From NCBI GenBank assembly GCA_922989275.2, contig OV277870.1:39304356-39368355 (forward strand): a stretch of DNA of 64,000 bases, in the 5' to 3' direction. The DNA is from Gari tellinella (Eukaryota; Mollusca; Bivalvia; Cardiida; Psammobiidae). The notes below the pieces were generated by a model. The model had not been told where the DNA came from, did not search any database, and saw only the letters and a list, made by a program, of their open reading frames with translations. Made by a program: the position numbers and the translations under genes. Below are positions 11,008 through 21,729 of this stretch, piece after piece. Numbering within the stretch: the stretch's first letter is position 1; each line of letters begins with the position of its first letter.

Positions 11008-11350
11008 TACAGCCTCTACAAAATTTCATACGTTCAATGTGCAAGAATTAGGGTCATCATGGCCCTTTTGTTCTCTAATATTGCAATATCTACTTTGGTG
11101 AGCGACTATCAGAGTAAAACACTATCTTAAGAGGCCATGGCAAGATGACAACTTAATGGTCTGTTGAAATAGTTCAACCTTAATGTAACTCTCGAATAAT
11201 GCAGAATGCTCTTTGAAAGCGCTCTATATTAGTTGTGTGTTGCATTAAGCAGCAACCTGTCTAAAACGACCCTTTGGAATGAATCAGCGCAGTAAGTACA
11301 CCTGTAATCCACGGTCTGAAAATAGACGAAGAACGGTCATTTAGTATTAA

Positions 11351-11830
11351 CAAGAAGCAGTACAGTAAATATCACATCCTCTGCAAGAAACAGTACATAC
11401 GTATTGCAAGTCGCAGTACAGTAATGCCGAAATAAATCGACCAAATTTGCAAACCGTAGACCATTTTAGCCAACACTGTGAGATATTACAAATGCATGTA
11501 GTTATTTGTCATCGATCCAGTGAACAACAATTATATTTCAACTGTATATAATGCACATATTCGACCAACTCGGCACACGTTGTTGGTGATCGGGCAGACT
11601 AAACTCTCATAATTCACGGACCATTCGACGTTTGTAACAGAAGAGGCTTGATTGCGACAGACAGAAATTAGTTCTGATTCGGTACGATTAAATTTTTAAT
11701 ACTTATGTGATGCAATAATTGTGTAATAGACGTATTTCTTACATGGCCTGACATTGTTAACATGAATTTACCATGGATTCCGAATCACATTGGAGCAACT
11801 TCCGCTGTACGATGTATACCAGTGAGACTA
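11351..11830 (-). repeat. Right long inverted repeat of the zinc-finger element
   Basis: Reverse complement of 9041-9530. It also has the three sub-terminal TACTGTAC motifs and, on the minus strand, ATGTCAGGCCATGTAAG, the counterpart of the left arm's ATG plus donor. Confidence 0.65.
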
Positions 11831-12169
11831 TCAGTGTCGGATCATGATCCAACTTTTCTGGCACTCATGCACATGTTTTAATAACTGCAAATTCTTATTA
11901 GAAAATACTACGACTGTTACAAGGTGTGAGCTACCTCTATTTAATTTGTAAATTGGAAACAGTAAATACTTGAATCAGCCATCACAATTCTTATGTAGTA
12001 CCCGAGAAGAGTCTACACTATTTTCAGAGTAAAGAAGAAATTTGTTTACTGACTAGCGACAACAAGAATATCGTTCCCAACGATGGATGCTCCCAACAAA
12101 GAAAAAGCCCAAGGTATAGCATGTTTAGTAGGTGAACACAGTATCAAGTTTCTTCAACTTACGATGTAA

Positions 12170-13035
12170 CATTCAGGAGATATGCTTCGGACAAAAATGA
12201 ATTTATTATGAAAAAGGGAGGCAATTCAATATTTGGAGATGACAGAGTTATAATTCTTGTGTACTACACTTATTTTTGTCATCCGCTAACACAGTATCAA
12301 GGTTCAAGTTACAGTGCCGCAGAATTTTTTTTTTTTAAATTTATGTAGAAAAAGGGAGATAATTCAATATTGGGAGATGGCAGAGTTATGGTTCTTGAGT
12401 ACAGCACTCTTTCTGTCATCTCGTATCACTGTATCAAGTTTCATCAACTTACAATGCAATGCTCAGGAGATATGCTCCAGAACAAATTTGATTTTTTTAA
12501 TAGAAAAGGGGAGATAATTAAATATTGGGAGATGATAGAGTCATGGTTCTTGTGTACTGCACCTCCATGTGTCATAACCTATCACTGTATCAAGTTCCAT
12601 TAACTTACGGTGTAGCAGTCAAGAGATATACTCCGGACATTTATTTTTGTATTTTTAGAAAAAGGGAGATAATTCAATATTTGGAGATGACAGAGTTACC
12701 GTTCTTGTGTACTGCACTTTCTTTAGTCATCCTCTATCACTGTTACAAGTTTCATCAACTTTCAGTGTAACGGTCCAGAGATATGCTCCGGACAAAATTG
12801 ATTTTTTATGAGAAAAAGGGAGATAATTCTAAATTGGGACATGAGATAGTTACGGTTCTTGTGTACTGCACCCCCTCCTGTCATTCTCTATCACTGTATC
12901 AAGTTTCATCAACCTACGGTGTACCGTTCAAGAGATATGCTCCGGACAAAAAAGCGTGACGGACGGACGGACAGACGGACGGACGGACAAAGCGGCGACT
13001 ATATGTTCCCCCCTAAAGGGGAGCATAAAAAGTAT
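12170..13035 (+). repeat. Array of about 150-bp units with GGAC tail
   Basis: About six units built on AGAAAAAGGGAGATAATTCA, TGACAGAGTTA, TTCTTGTGTACTGCAC and TATCACTGTATCAAGTTTCA then TCAACTTACGGTGTA, ending GACGGACGGACGGACAGACG and TATGTTCCCCCCTAAAGGGG. The short overlapping open frames here are repeat artefacts. Confidence 0.78.
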
Positions 13036-13257
13036 AAGTGAGTATACAATGAAATTACAAACATAATTGCAATCGGTGTAGAACCAGATCATGTCCTAAG
13101 CAGCTTTTATGACCTTTTCTACTGCCCCCTTAATACCAATGTTTACAAACAAACACCACAAATAATAATTGTATACCACTAAGCTTAATTATTGAAGTTT
13201 GCAAACAAGCGCAACAAACAATAATGAAATATCACAAGACGTATCAAACAATAATTA

Positions 13258-13599
13258 CAGCGTTCCCTCACTACAACGACATCAAATGGGAGACAAAAAC
13301 CATTTGCGTTGTTCGGAGGGAGTCGTTATAGGGGGGGAAATTGATTTACACTTGCAAACAGCCTGAATCCAGATCAGACGCCGCGTAACACGGCGTCTGA
13401 TCCGGATTCAAACTGTTTGTCACTCGACATTAATCTATTTTCTGTTAAAATGTCCATTATGTCACTTTGAGAAAAACAGCAGACGACAATTTTAAGCAGA
13501 CGATATTGCAGCAGTTACAGCGTTAGACATAACTGTCCTGTTTAGGGAACTGCATCAATGGGTCGTTGTGAGGAGGGCCGTTGTAGAGAGGGAGCGCTG
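13258..13599. mobile_element. MITE family 'CCCTCT' copy 1, TA-flanked
   Basis: Ends CAGCGTTCCCTCACTACAAC and its complement (GTTGTAGAGAGGGAGCGCTG), TA at 13256-13257 and 13600-13601. It contains the CAAACAG-type hairpin at 13353-13419. About 345 bp, no ORF. Confidence 0.78.
13353..13419. repeat. CAAACAG hairpin module
   Basis: CAAACAGCCTGAATCCAGAT...GACGCCG / CGGCGTCTGATCCGGATTCA then AACTGTTTG; the centre of the MITE at 13258. Confidence 0.75.
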
Positions 13600-13786
13600 T
13601 ATGTTCAACCCCTGTGGAAATTCATTGCTAATTAAATATCAAGGCAACTGGACATGGATCATATCAAATAATGATGAAAACTGTTTATTTGCCATTATTT
13701 GAAGGTTGATAAGACACATTTAAATACATCTTGAACTCTTTAGTATTGGTTCATGACTTATATAAATCGCGACAGAAGATGGATTT

Positions 13787-13975
13787 ACGGCACTGCGACA
13801 CAAAATAGGTCATATAGCGCCGACGATTGATGAGGGATGATTCGATGAGATGATGATGATTTCGGCTAATCTCATTCGTTGCTTAGCAGCGCATGAGATC
13901 AAATCCATCATCCTGCCTTCCTTTTAGTTCTTGGCAGAGGAGATAATCTCGGTCTAACAAAAAGAAACAAATTCC
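13787..13975 (-). repeat. Dispersed repeat family 'GAGATTATC' (five copies in the window)
   Basis: CGGCACTGCGACACA, ATGATGATTTCGGCTAATCT, CCTTCCTTTTAGTTCTTGGC and GATAATCTCGGTCTAA. Other copies: 19250-19420 (-), 21080-21265 (+, inside an RT fragment), 35276-35475 (+, intron 1 of gene 1) and about 47895-48040 (+, intron 1 of gene 2). Type unknown; probably a SINE or a MITE. Confidence 0.6.
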
Positions 13976-13979
13976 ATAT

Positions 13980-14530
13980 GACAATTAAGCCATAGAACTG
14001 CGACAAAGTAGGAATGTATCTGGAGCTCGACAGAAGAGGTCAAACACATGGATAGACAGTACAGGGGTCAATCTAACTGTATATCTTAATTGTTGTTATT
14101 AGTATTGTATTGCAAATTGGAACGCTGACACTAAAAAAGACCAACAACAACAAACAAACCCTATTTAGTGACTGAGAAAACTTATTAATCTTAAGTAACT
14201 ATATGCGCCCGTGGACCCTACACACATGACTTGTGTTTCGTTTAGGCAGGACATTGACAGGAACCACGCTCGATGCATTGTATTTCTGCAAAGGCCGCCG
14301 GAGCGGTCTTGTCGCCCTTCACAACAGAAGGACGATTAAGACCGCAACGACCTGTTAAATCAATGGAATGACTTAATCCCCCACATCTTCAATACATATA
14401 CCATACATGTTTCTTTTTTCGTCTCCTTTTTCAAAACGGAACCATAATGTTATTATCATGTACAAATAATGATATATTCCCTTGTTTTATGGGTGAATAA
14501 AATATATGTTCTGTTCTGTTTTGTAATTGA
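13980..14530. other. No gene; possible LINE 3' tail
   Basis: The end of this stretch, TGGGTGAATAAAATATATGT then (TTCTG)n at about 14495-14520, resembles a retrotransposon 3' terminus. Nothing else recognised. Confidence 0.4.
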
Positions 14531-14596
14531 AATTACGATGCATACGTATAAGAACACCTGTTTTTTTAACATTGAATTATTAGTCTCAGTATAGAT

Positions 14597-16400
14597 CTGA
14601 AATTGTTAAAATGGAGCTTATACGAGGCAACGAAAGTAGATACAAAGTGTGCCATGGAAGCTACATGTACATATGTATCAGAAAGACTACATACCTTTAA
14701 TTTCTGATTTCTCTATCTAAGCCTGTCTTGTGCCATCTCTTTGGAATCGTCTTGAAAAGATGATTCCAAAGAGATGTAAAAAGATAGGATTAAATGCATA
14801 AATAAATAATAATTGATACTTTTATAATCTGACTAACGACAACATTTGTCGTACACAGTTATGAAACGGGGCCCCTGTCTTCTGGGTTTGTGCCGCTAGA
14901 AGATTTGAATGTCGTGGCTGTATTCGCAACACCTGGGAAATCACTTATATGAAAGGATTACACGACCATGCTCATCCACCAAATGATGTGAATATAGGCT
15001 TGGATGAAGTTCGAGCAGCCACGAAGCTATCAGCATCTCAAACTGCTGATAAGATTGCATTTGTTTACACTAGATATCTTTAGGATTTTGATGAAAACAC
15101 CATGTCTACTTAAACTCTTCAATGATACAATTTATTGTGAGGTTTTTACCCCATTCACCGCAATATTGTCGTCTGCTTCACTATATTGTCTGCAGTATCG
15201 TTTCAAAGTTAGATTTAAGGCAGTATAACCGACGTAATTTCAAACCAAGTAGCGAACAGTTTTGACGTTTGATCAGGATCAAAACTGTTTGCAAATGCAC
15301 TTTATGACGCCATTGAGAGTGAAAGGGTTAAAACTTAAATCAGTTGCAATCAGCAGAAACTTGAGGATACGTAACCAATGCAACACAGAGCTGCCAATTG
15401 TTCATTACTGTTTTCCCAATCTTAAGGTGGGAATGGAGTCAAACTAGAAGGGAAGAAAGACTTTTGTTTCACCACAATGATGCCGACAGAGAAGATTTGT
15501 ACTGACAGACACCAAACACTGGTAGCTGAATCGGATCAGTGAATGATGGATGGAGATTTTTCGAAGTGTCCCACACAATTCAAGCAGCTGTTTGTATCCA
15601 TAATTCCTCTCGACAATGCTGCAATTCCATTTGGGTTTGCACTTCTTCAACATAAAAGGACAGACTACTCATGAAGAGCTTTTCCAGAATATTTCTGATA
15701 ATTGTGCAAATCTAGGGTATTGGGCAAATCCTGTGACAGTGATTATGGATTATGAAATTGGAATTAGACAGGCACTCAGAACAGTAAAACAGTAACAGCT
15801 AAGCCGCGTTTGAACTTTGAAACATGGGTATGTTCGTCTAAAGCAAGCTTGAAATAAGGCATATTCATGTTTCGAAAGATCGGATAACCCGAGTTCAGCG
15901 AGTTCGAGATATCGAAGTTCGACTGTACGTTTTTACAACTTGACTCTGGAGGAGTATAAAGGAACTGAATCTACAAGCAGATGGAGACTTCAGGCATACA
16001 TGCGGAATGTTAGATGGAATTGCTTTCTTGCATCTGACAAACATTGAAGCTGGTATGGAAACTGTGTGTGCCACTGCTGTATCCCACGCCGAGGAGTTCG
16101 TGGACTATTTTGCCAGTACTACTTAAGTTACAGGACGATAAAGGAATGTAGAGAGAAATGGTTACATGTTCCTAAAACGTACTTCCCCAAAGTTCACGGT
16201 GGAAAGTGTTCATGAGGCCACAGTGAATAATCAACAGAGAACCAAACTCAATGTGAAGGATGGAACATCAAGTTAATCCATCGCATTGGTCATCACTATC
16301 CTCACATCTAGAAACTGTTGTACTGTTTGAGGATAGAAAAAAGACACTAGTTAGCAGCAGCAGTAGCTCAGCTAAGAATTGTGAATTTTCGACCAAGTAA
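14597..16400 (+). pseudogene. MULE transposase with FLYWCH zinc finger, decayed
   Basis: The FLYWCH part is split: ESRYKVCHGSYMYICIRKTT (about 14627-14690) and GAPVFWVCAARRFECRGCIR then TWEITYMKGLHDHAHPPNDV (14868-14990), giving the C-C-H-H arrangement. Then come MMDGDFSKCPTQFKQLFVSI, IPLDNAAIPFGFALLQHKRT (15545-15660, the MULE DGTF...P..ALL..K block) and GYWANPVTVIMDYEIGIRQA (15718, the D-E block). C-terminal pieces read FRHTCGMLDGIAFLHLTN, EEFVDYFAST and EGWNIKLIHRIGHHYPH (to about 16310). A TTAA-type MITE at about 15144-15331 and other DNA interrupt it. It is inactive. Confidence 0.6.
15144..15331. mobile_element. TTAA-type MITE, copy 2
   Basis: TTTTACCCCATTCACCGCAA to ATTGAGAGTGAAAGGGTTAA, with a shortened hairpin (15253-15294). 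It interrupts the MULE transposase relic. Confidence 0.6.
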
Positions 16401-17044
16401 ACATGAGTAGGGTTTATCCCAACATACAGAGCAGAAAACACACATTCTGTACAGACCAAAACGAGGGGTAGCGGAACACGGAGAACTTCGCCAGGGCAGT
16501 GAGTCGTACTGTCCGTTTGCGGAACTAATAAGTGTACTCAAAACTAAGTGCAAATTGAAAATGACATAGTCTTTCCCTTGCCCTGTAATCCAACTCATTT
16601 TCACACAGTTAAACCCCAATATCAGATGACGAGTAACTAGGTATAAGATCTGGGTCCATGCTTATAAAGCGTTTGAGCTGAGTCTGAGTTCGTTCTTAAA
16701 GACCTATTTCTGGCTCAGCAGGATGTCTATCGGATTGTATATTGTGCCATGGTCACACAACAGGGTAATACACAACTGTTACATCATATTACCCAGAGGC
16801 ACATAGGGCACCATGGTCAAGGGTACTAGGTATTAATACAGGTCGATAAGGGATCTAGCTGATTCATTTCAACACTGTGATATTGTTGCATACATATAAA
16901 GATAAGAATAAGCCTTCACAAAAGACCAAAAGTCTGCATCTAGATCATTTCCTTTAATTGTCAAATTATCAAGTTATGAAACCGTTTTCTACACCTTTTA
17001 ACATCTGTATTTTGTCAACAAAAAACTGTCGTATAAGTTATATG

Positions 17045-17760
17045 TATACACATTTTTCTAGAAGATTAACCCTTTAAAATGCTTTGTTTGAATACAGGTG
17101 ACCACTTAAAGCAGGTTGAAAGTAGAGCAGAATGTGCTTTACTTTCAGCCTTCTTTAAGCAACCGCCTGCGAGGATAAATACTATATTTCGTAAAGTACT
17201 TATTCAGAGTTTTATATATATATATATAGACCATGTTTGCAGAGGATTAATTCTTTGTTTGAATACAAGTGGCCACTTAAAGCAGGTTAAAAGTAGAGCA
17301 GAATGTGCTTTACTTTCAGCCTGCTTTAAGCATCCGCCTGCTAGGATAAATACTATATTTCGTAAAGTATTTATTCAGAGTTATATATATATATATATAT
17401 AGACCATGTTTGCAGAGGATTAATTCTTTGTTTGAATACAAGTGGCCACTTAAAGCAGGTTAAAAGTAGAGCAGAATGTGCTTTACTTTCAGCCTGCTTT
17501 AAGCATCCGCCTGCTAGGATAAATACTATATTTCGTAAAGTATTTATTCAGAGTTATATATATATTTAGACAATGTTTGCAGAGGATTTATTCTTTGTTT
17601 GAATACAAGTGGCCACTTAAAGCAGGTTAAAAGTAGCAGAATGTACTTTACTTTCAGCCTGCTTTAAGCTACCATCTTCTAGGCTAAACACTATTTTTAA
17701 AGAAGTGCATAATGTGATTTACTTTCAGCCTGCTTTAAGCATTGATAAAGAATATAAATC
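17045..17760. repeat. Tandem array (about 170-bp unit, four copies) derived from the AAAGCAGG MITE
   Basis: TTGTTTGAATAC recurs at about 17084, 17254, 17428 and 17594. Each unit holds the palindrome GCCACTTAAAGCAGGTTAAA / CAGCCTGCTTTAAG plus a (TA)n run and TTTCGTAAAGTA. The 107-codon open frame across it is a by-product of the repeat. Degenerate copies of the same family continue to about 18100. Confidence 0.8.
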
Positions 17761-18480
17761 ATTTTGTATGGTACTGGTTTTTTCATTAGTGTGGGAATAA
17801 AGTAAAGGCCTAAAAGGGTGTTTTTATTGAGTAATGGGTTAAATCCATGAGGCATATTCCAATTAACCTTTAAGTCAGTTTTCTGCTACAATCTGCTAGG
17901 ATATATTATTTTGCATATTCATGTAGTAAAAAGTGGAAGTTTTCTCTTCAGAGTAGTAATACATAAAATGTGTCATATGTGTTTTTATGTAGAAATGGGT
18001 TAAATCACAAGAAAATGCAAAGACAGTAAAGCATGTTCTGTACTTTCAACCTGATTTCAGCTACCATTTGCTATGATATAGGGGTAAATTATACCGTTGG
18101 ACACTTATCAGATTTAATAGTCAAAATTGACTAGACTATTTGCTTTTAATAGCAACCCTACCATATAGTCAGAATGTACCAGACTATTTGCTTTTATAGC
18201 AACCTTATCATATAGTTAAAATGGACTAGACTTTTTGAGAAACTGGAATTGTTATTAAAAAGATTCATGCTTATCAAACATATCCAATATTTTGATAATA
18301 ACTTAGTTTTCAGTAATCAGGGTATATCTATTTACCCTAAAGTCTAAGTATGGCTCCAGCTCATGTGCTTTGTAACTGAGAATTTGATCTGGATCTATGC
18401 AGTTTGCATTTTTTTTACAGAATAATAAAATCAAATCAATTTCATCAATTTTCAATCTACAGACAATATCACTGTGTGCT

Positions 18481-18672
18481 TAACCCTTACCCTGCAGTAG
18501 TATCTTCTGCTTTTAAATTGTCGTCTGCAAACAATATTTAAATTAGATTTGTTCATATTTCAATTAAAAAAGTCTCAGCGATAACTGGTATACAGTTTGG
18601 ATACAAATCAGATCTGGATCCAAACTGTTTGAAAAAATAACAATCAACTCACGATCCACAACTTAAGGGTTA
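18481..18672. mobile_element. TTAA-type MITE, copy in the 18.5-kb region
   Basis: Starts TTAACCCTTACCCTGCAG and ends AACTTAAGGGTTAA; TTGTCGTCTGCAAACAATA and a collapsed hairpin (CAGTTTGGATACAAATCAGA / TCTGGATCCAAACTG) lie inside. Confidence 0.55.
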
Positions 18673-18840
18673 AGTGCACAGCCACCATTAGCCCCTATAT
18701 TGGTCTACATCTATCAATTAGTACCCTGCTGTGATAATTTGTTTGTAATAAACATACCCTGATAAGGGCGATCTAATCACCAAGTATCAAGCTGTGATTG
18801 GGGGGGGGACTGCTATGAAGAACTTGGAATAGGGCTTTAA

Positions 18841-18892
18841 GCATTTGATTGGTCAGATTTGAGCCTAGGCTCAAATCTGACCAATCAAATGC
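18841..18892. repeat. CCAAT palindrome family, copy 1
   Basis: Perfect 52-bp palindrome GCATTTGATTGGTCAGATTT then GAGCCTAGGCTC and its mirror. Both arms carry ATTGGTCAG / CTGACCAAT. Confidence 0.85.
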
Positions 18893-19790
18893 TCGAGAAT
18901 GATTAAAGACTCAGCTAAAGCTATGGACCCAGGACATACATTGTCTGAGACTAGACCTGTAATTGTTCATCTACGCATAAACCATTGAACCCTAAACCAT
19001 TAAATCTACTCACCCTATATTGATGTCAATTTACTGACCGTCGGGATGGGAAGGGAGAAGATACTGACACACGATCGACAAGGCCGCCAGCCATTGGTAA
19101 TGAACATTGTATATGTTTAATGCAAATGGAATTTGAACATAATTGAATTGAATTAGTAAAAAGACAAAAATCGGTAAAGTCTTCAAATCTGAAGTTCTTA
19201 ATTTAAATTTTTAGTTCCCATATATCAAATTAGAAGAAATAATGTCAGGAGAATGATGATGATTTTAGGAAATCCCTTTTGTTGCGAAGTGCCTAACGCA
19301 TGAGATTCCAACTATCGACCTTCCTTCCTTTTAGTTCATGGCAGAAGGGATATTCTCGGTCTAATAAACAGAAACATTCTCTAAAACAATTAAGCCCCAG
19401 GATCACGACACTGAAGGAAGTTTCTGGGAGAATCCGACCAGGAATTACAATGTCTTAGATTATTTTACTTACAAAAAATAATACCCTGGTCTCATCAGTT
19501 GAAGTCATTTCAGGCATTGGGGATCACAATAGAGTCATTCGTGATGTTAATAGAGAGAGGTAAGTAAACAGTCTCCCAAAATGTCATGGTTTACAGAAAG
19601 GCTGGTCGGGATTGTTTTCAAGCATTCATAGAGGATTCACGAGATATGATCTTCTAGGGTAGAAAATGAAATTTGGAACCTTTTCACTTCAGAAGTTACT
19701 TGTCAATTACATAAAAAACTATTACCCCTACAAAATCTAGTCTACCTTCAGTGTCTCAGCATATTAAGAGATATATCAGAAAGAGTGATA

Positions 19791-20136
19791 CAGCGTGTCC
19801 TCTCTACAACGGCACCCAATGGGAGACACAAACTGAGTGCGTTGTTCGGAGGGATTCGTTATAGGGAGGGAAATTGGCTTATATTTGCAAACATCTGCGG
19901 CGTCTGATCTGAATTCAAACTGTTTGTCGATCGTCATTAACTTTTGTTCTATCAAATTGTCAAATATGTAAGTTTGAGAAAAACAGCAGACGACAACTTT
20001 AAACAGACGATAGAACAACAGTTAAAGCGTTAGAATGATTGTCATGTCAAGGGAACTGCGACAAGCGTCGTTGTAAGGAGGGAATCGTTGTTCATATTAT
20101 CGTTGTTCAGATGGCCGTTGTAGGGAGGGAACACTG
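19791..20136. mobile_element. MITE family 'CCCTCT' copy 2
   Basis: Ends CAGCGTGTCCTCTCTACAAC and GTTGTAGGGAGGGAACACTG, flanked by TA. The central hairpin has lost its left half (about 19888-19926). Confidence 0.75.
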
Positions 20137-20544
20137 TAGTTGTTTTCATCAGCTTGAGAAAAAAATAGAACCCATGAGACTAGACAGCATTTTCTGAACA
20201 TTAAACACAGCTTGGCAAGACAAATCAAAGAATCTTATAAAAACAACATAGGGGATATCTTTGTCATCCTCCAAGTATTTGTCAAAAGGAATGTACAGGT
20301 GCTCATTTATAAAAAAAACTTCAGACAGGATTCATATCTTTGTGACAGAACAACGAAGTTACTGCTGAGTGAGACTGAAACGAGCAAAATGGCAGACACA
20401 CTGAACAGACAGTCTTAATCTATATACACCACCTCTAAACCGATCCAGGCTAATAATTAAATTAGTGATTAACGTATTACATGTACCAACATTTCACCAA
20501 ATACCCGGACATATTGGACGTTATTTTTGGGATATGTAGGAAAG

Positions 20545-21335
20545 AACAAGTTACTTGCAAGACTGAATCCAAATAAAGTTAGCGGTCCAGACGCGATTAA
20601 GCCTGTGGTCTTAGAGAACATGTATCATGTCCTTGGCCCAAGTGTACAGGTAATATACCAGACAGTGGTGTAGTAGTGGGTGATTGGGAAAAGGTTATGG
20701 TATGTCCACTGTACAAGAAGCGACTCTATAAACTGCAGGCCTATCTGCTTTACATGTATACTGTGTCAGACCATAGAGTACATAGTGGTGTCCGAGCCGT
20801 CACCACACTTTGACAAGCACCGCAAATACTTTATTCCCTGTTTACATGTGTACATGTATTACTACATTTTAAAGCGTTTGACGTTGTAAATCACCAGAAG
20901 CTGCCACACAAGCTCAACATATATGGTATAAACAAGTAACCCCACCCCACCCTACACACACATGCGCGTGGATTGAGGCTTTTGTCAGTAGCATAACCGA
21001 ACTTAACCAGTGGTTCTTGATGGCATAGCATCATCCACTGTCCTCCAGAGACCTTCATATTGTGTCGTGGATCTGGGGATTTATTGACCTCAATTATCCC
21101 CTCCGCCAAGAACTAAAAGGAAGACAGGTCGAAAGGTGGTTTTGATTCCATACACTGCTTCGCATCGAATGGGATTAGCAGAATTCATCTGGCTGAAATC
21201 ATCGTATCATCATTCGTCGGAGCTGTATGAATTATGTTGTGTCGCAGTGCCGTAAACCCCAACTCATACATCCATTCATCCACTGCCACAGTCACCTCAG
21301 AGGTGTCACAGGGCTCTGTGCTAGGCCAAATATTT
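20545..21335 (+). pseudogene. Non-LTR reverse transcriptase fragments
   Basis: Reads LLARLNPNKVSGPDAIKPVV (RT block 0/1), CRPICFTCILCQTIEYIVVS (block 2), KAFDVVNHQKLPHKLNIYGI (the FSKAFD box, block 3) and, after a dispersed repeat at about 21080-21265, VTSEVSQGSVLGQ (block 4, normally PQGSVLGP). Frames change several times and the YxDD box is absent. A dead CR1/L2-type copy. Confidence 0.68.
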
Positions 21336-21729
21336 TGTTTCAAAGTTTATTTCGTATAGTTTACATTTCACATATAGCTATGCAAGTTTACCTCTAACAG
21401 TAGTACATGGTTGACCTCCTACTCCACAGATGCTCAGCCAAGCATATCTATTTTACTTATCCACTGAAAAGTAAGAATTTAATATTTCCTTATCGTTGTG
21501 GATACGTACTTTAAGAAGTGGTTCTTATATCTTAGTAGCTGACCGTTTAAAGCAGTCTTAAAGTAAAGCAGAGAGGTCCTGATTGAGCTTTCTGCTTCAC
21601 GTTTGGTCTCCCTTACTAACTATCTGTCTTTAAAACTGAAAGAACAGTTATGAAGATAGAGGTCAGGAACGTTAGATACATGTATTTATAAGAAAAACAA
21701 GCATGTTTGTTTACCGCCACATATCTTAA

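Larger units (their letters stand above)
9041..11830. mobile_element. Inverted-repeat-bounded element carrying the zinc-finger gene
   Basis: Left arm about 9041-9530 and right arm about 11351-11830 are reverse complements, over 90% alike by eye in the outer 300 bp (for example GAATTATGAGAGTTTAGTCT at about 9257 and its complement at about 11592). The inner part of each arm carries three copies of a TACTGTACYGC-TCTTG motif (about 9458-9530 left, 11351-11423 right). The interior of about 1.8 kb holds a tRNA-type SINE head, a TTAA-type MITE and the C2H2 gene. No transposase motif was recognised and no clear target duplication was found. It could be a DNA transposon with a captured or native zinc-finger gene, or an inverted segmental duplication. 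Confidence 0.6.

Noticed and set aside
12314..13041. Chain of short overlapping open frames (SCHNLSLYQV-type)
   Set aside because: They are translations of the 150-bp repeat units and end in the GGAC tail; no codon-level conservation pattern.
17079..17402. 107-codon open frame with an internal repeat
   Set aside because: It spans the 170-bp tandem array, and its internal repeat (LKQVESRAECALLSA twice) is a direct result of the DNA repeat and its palindrome.
17045..17760. CRISPR-like array
   Set aside because: Units of about 170 bp with a palindrome and (TA)n, no short spacers, eukaryotic context.
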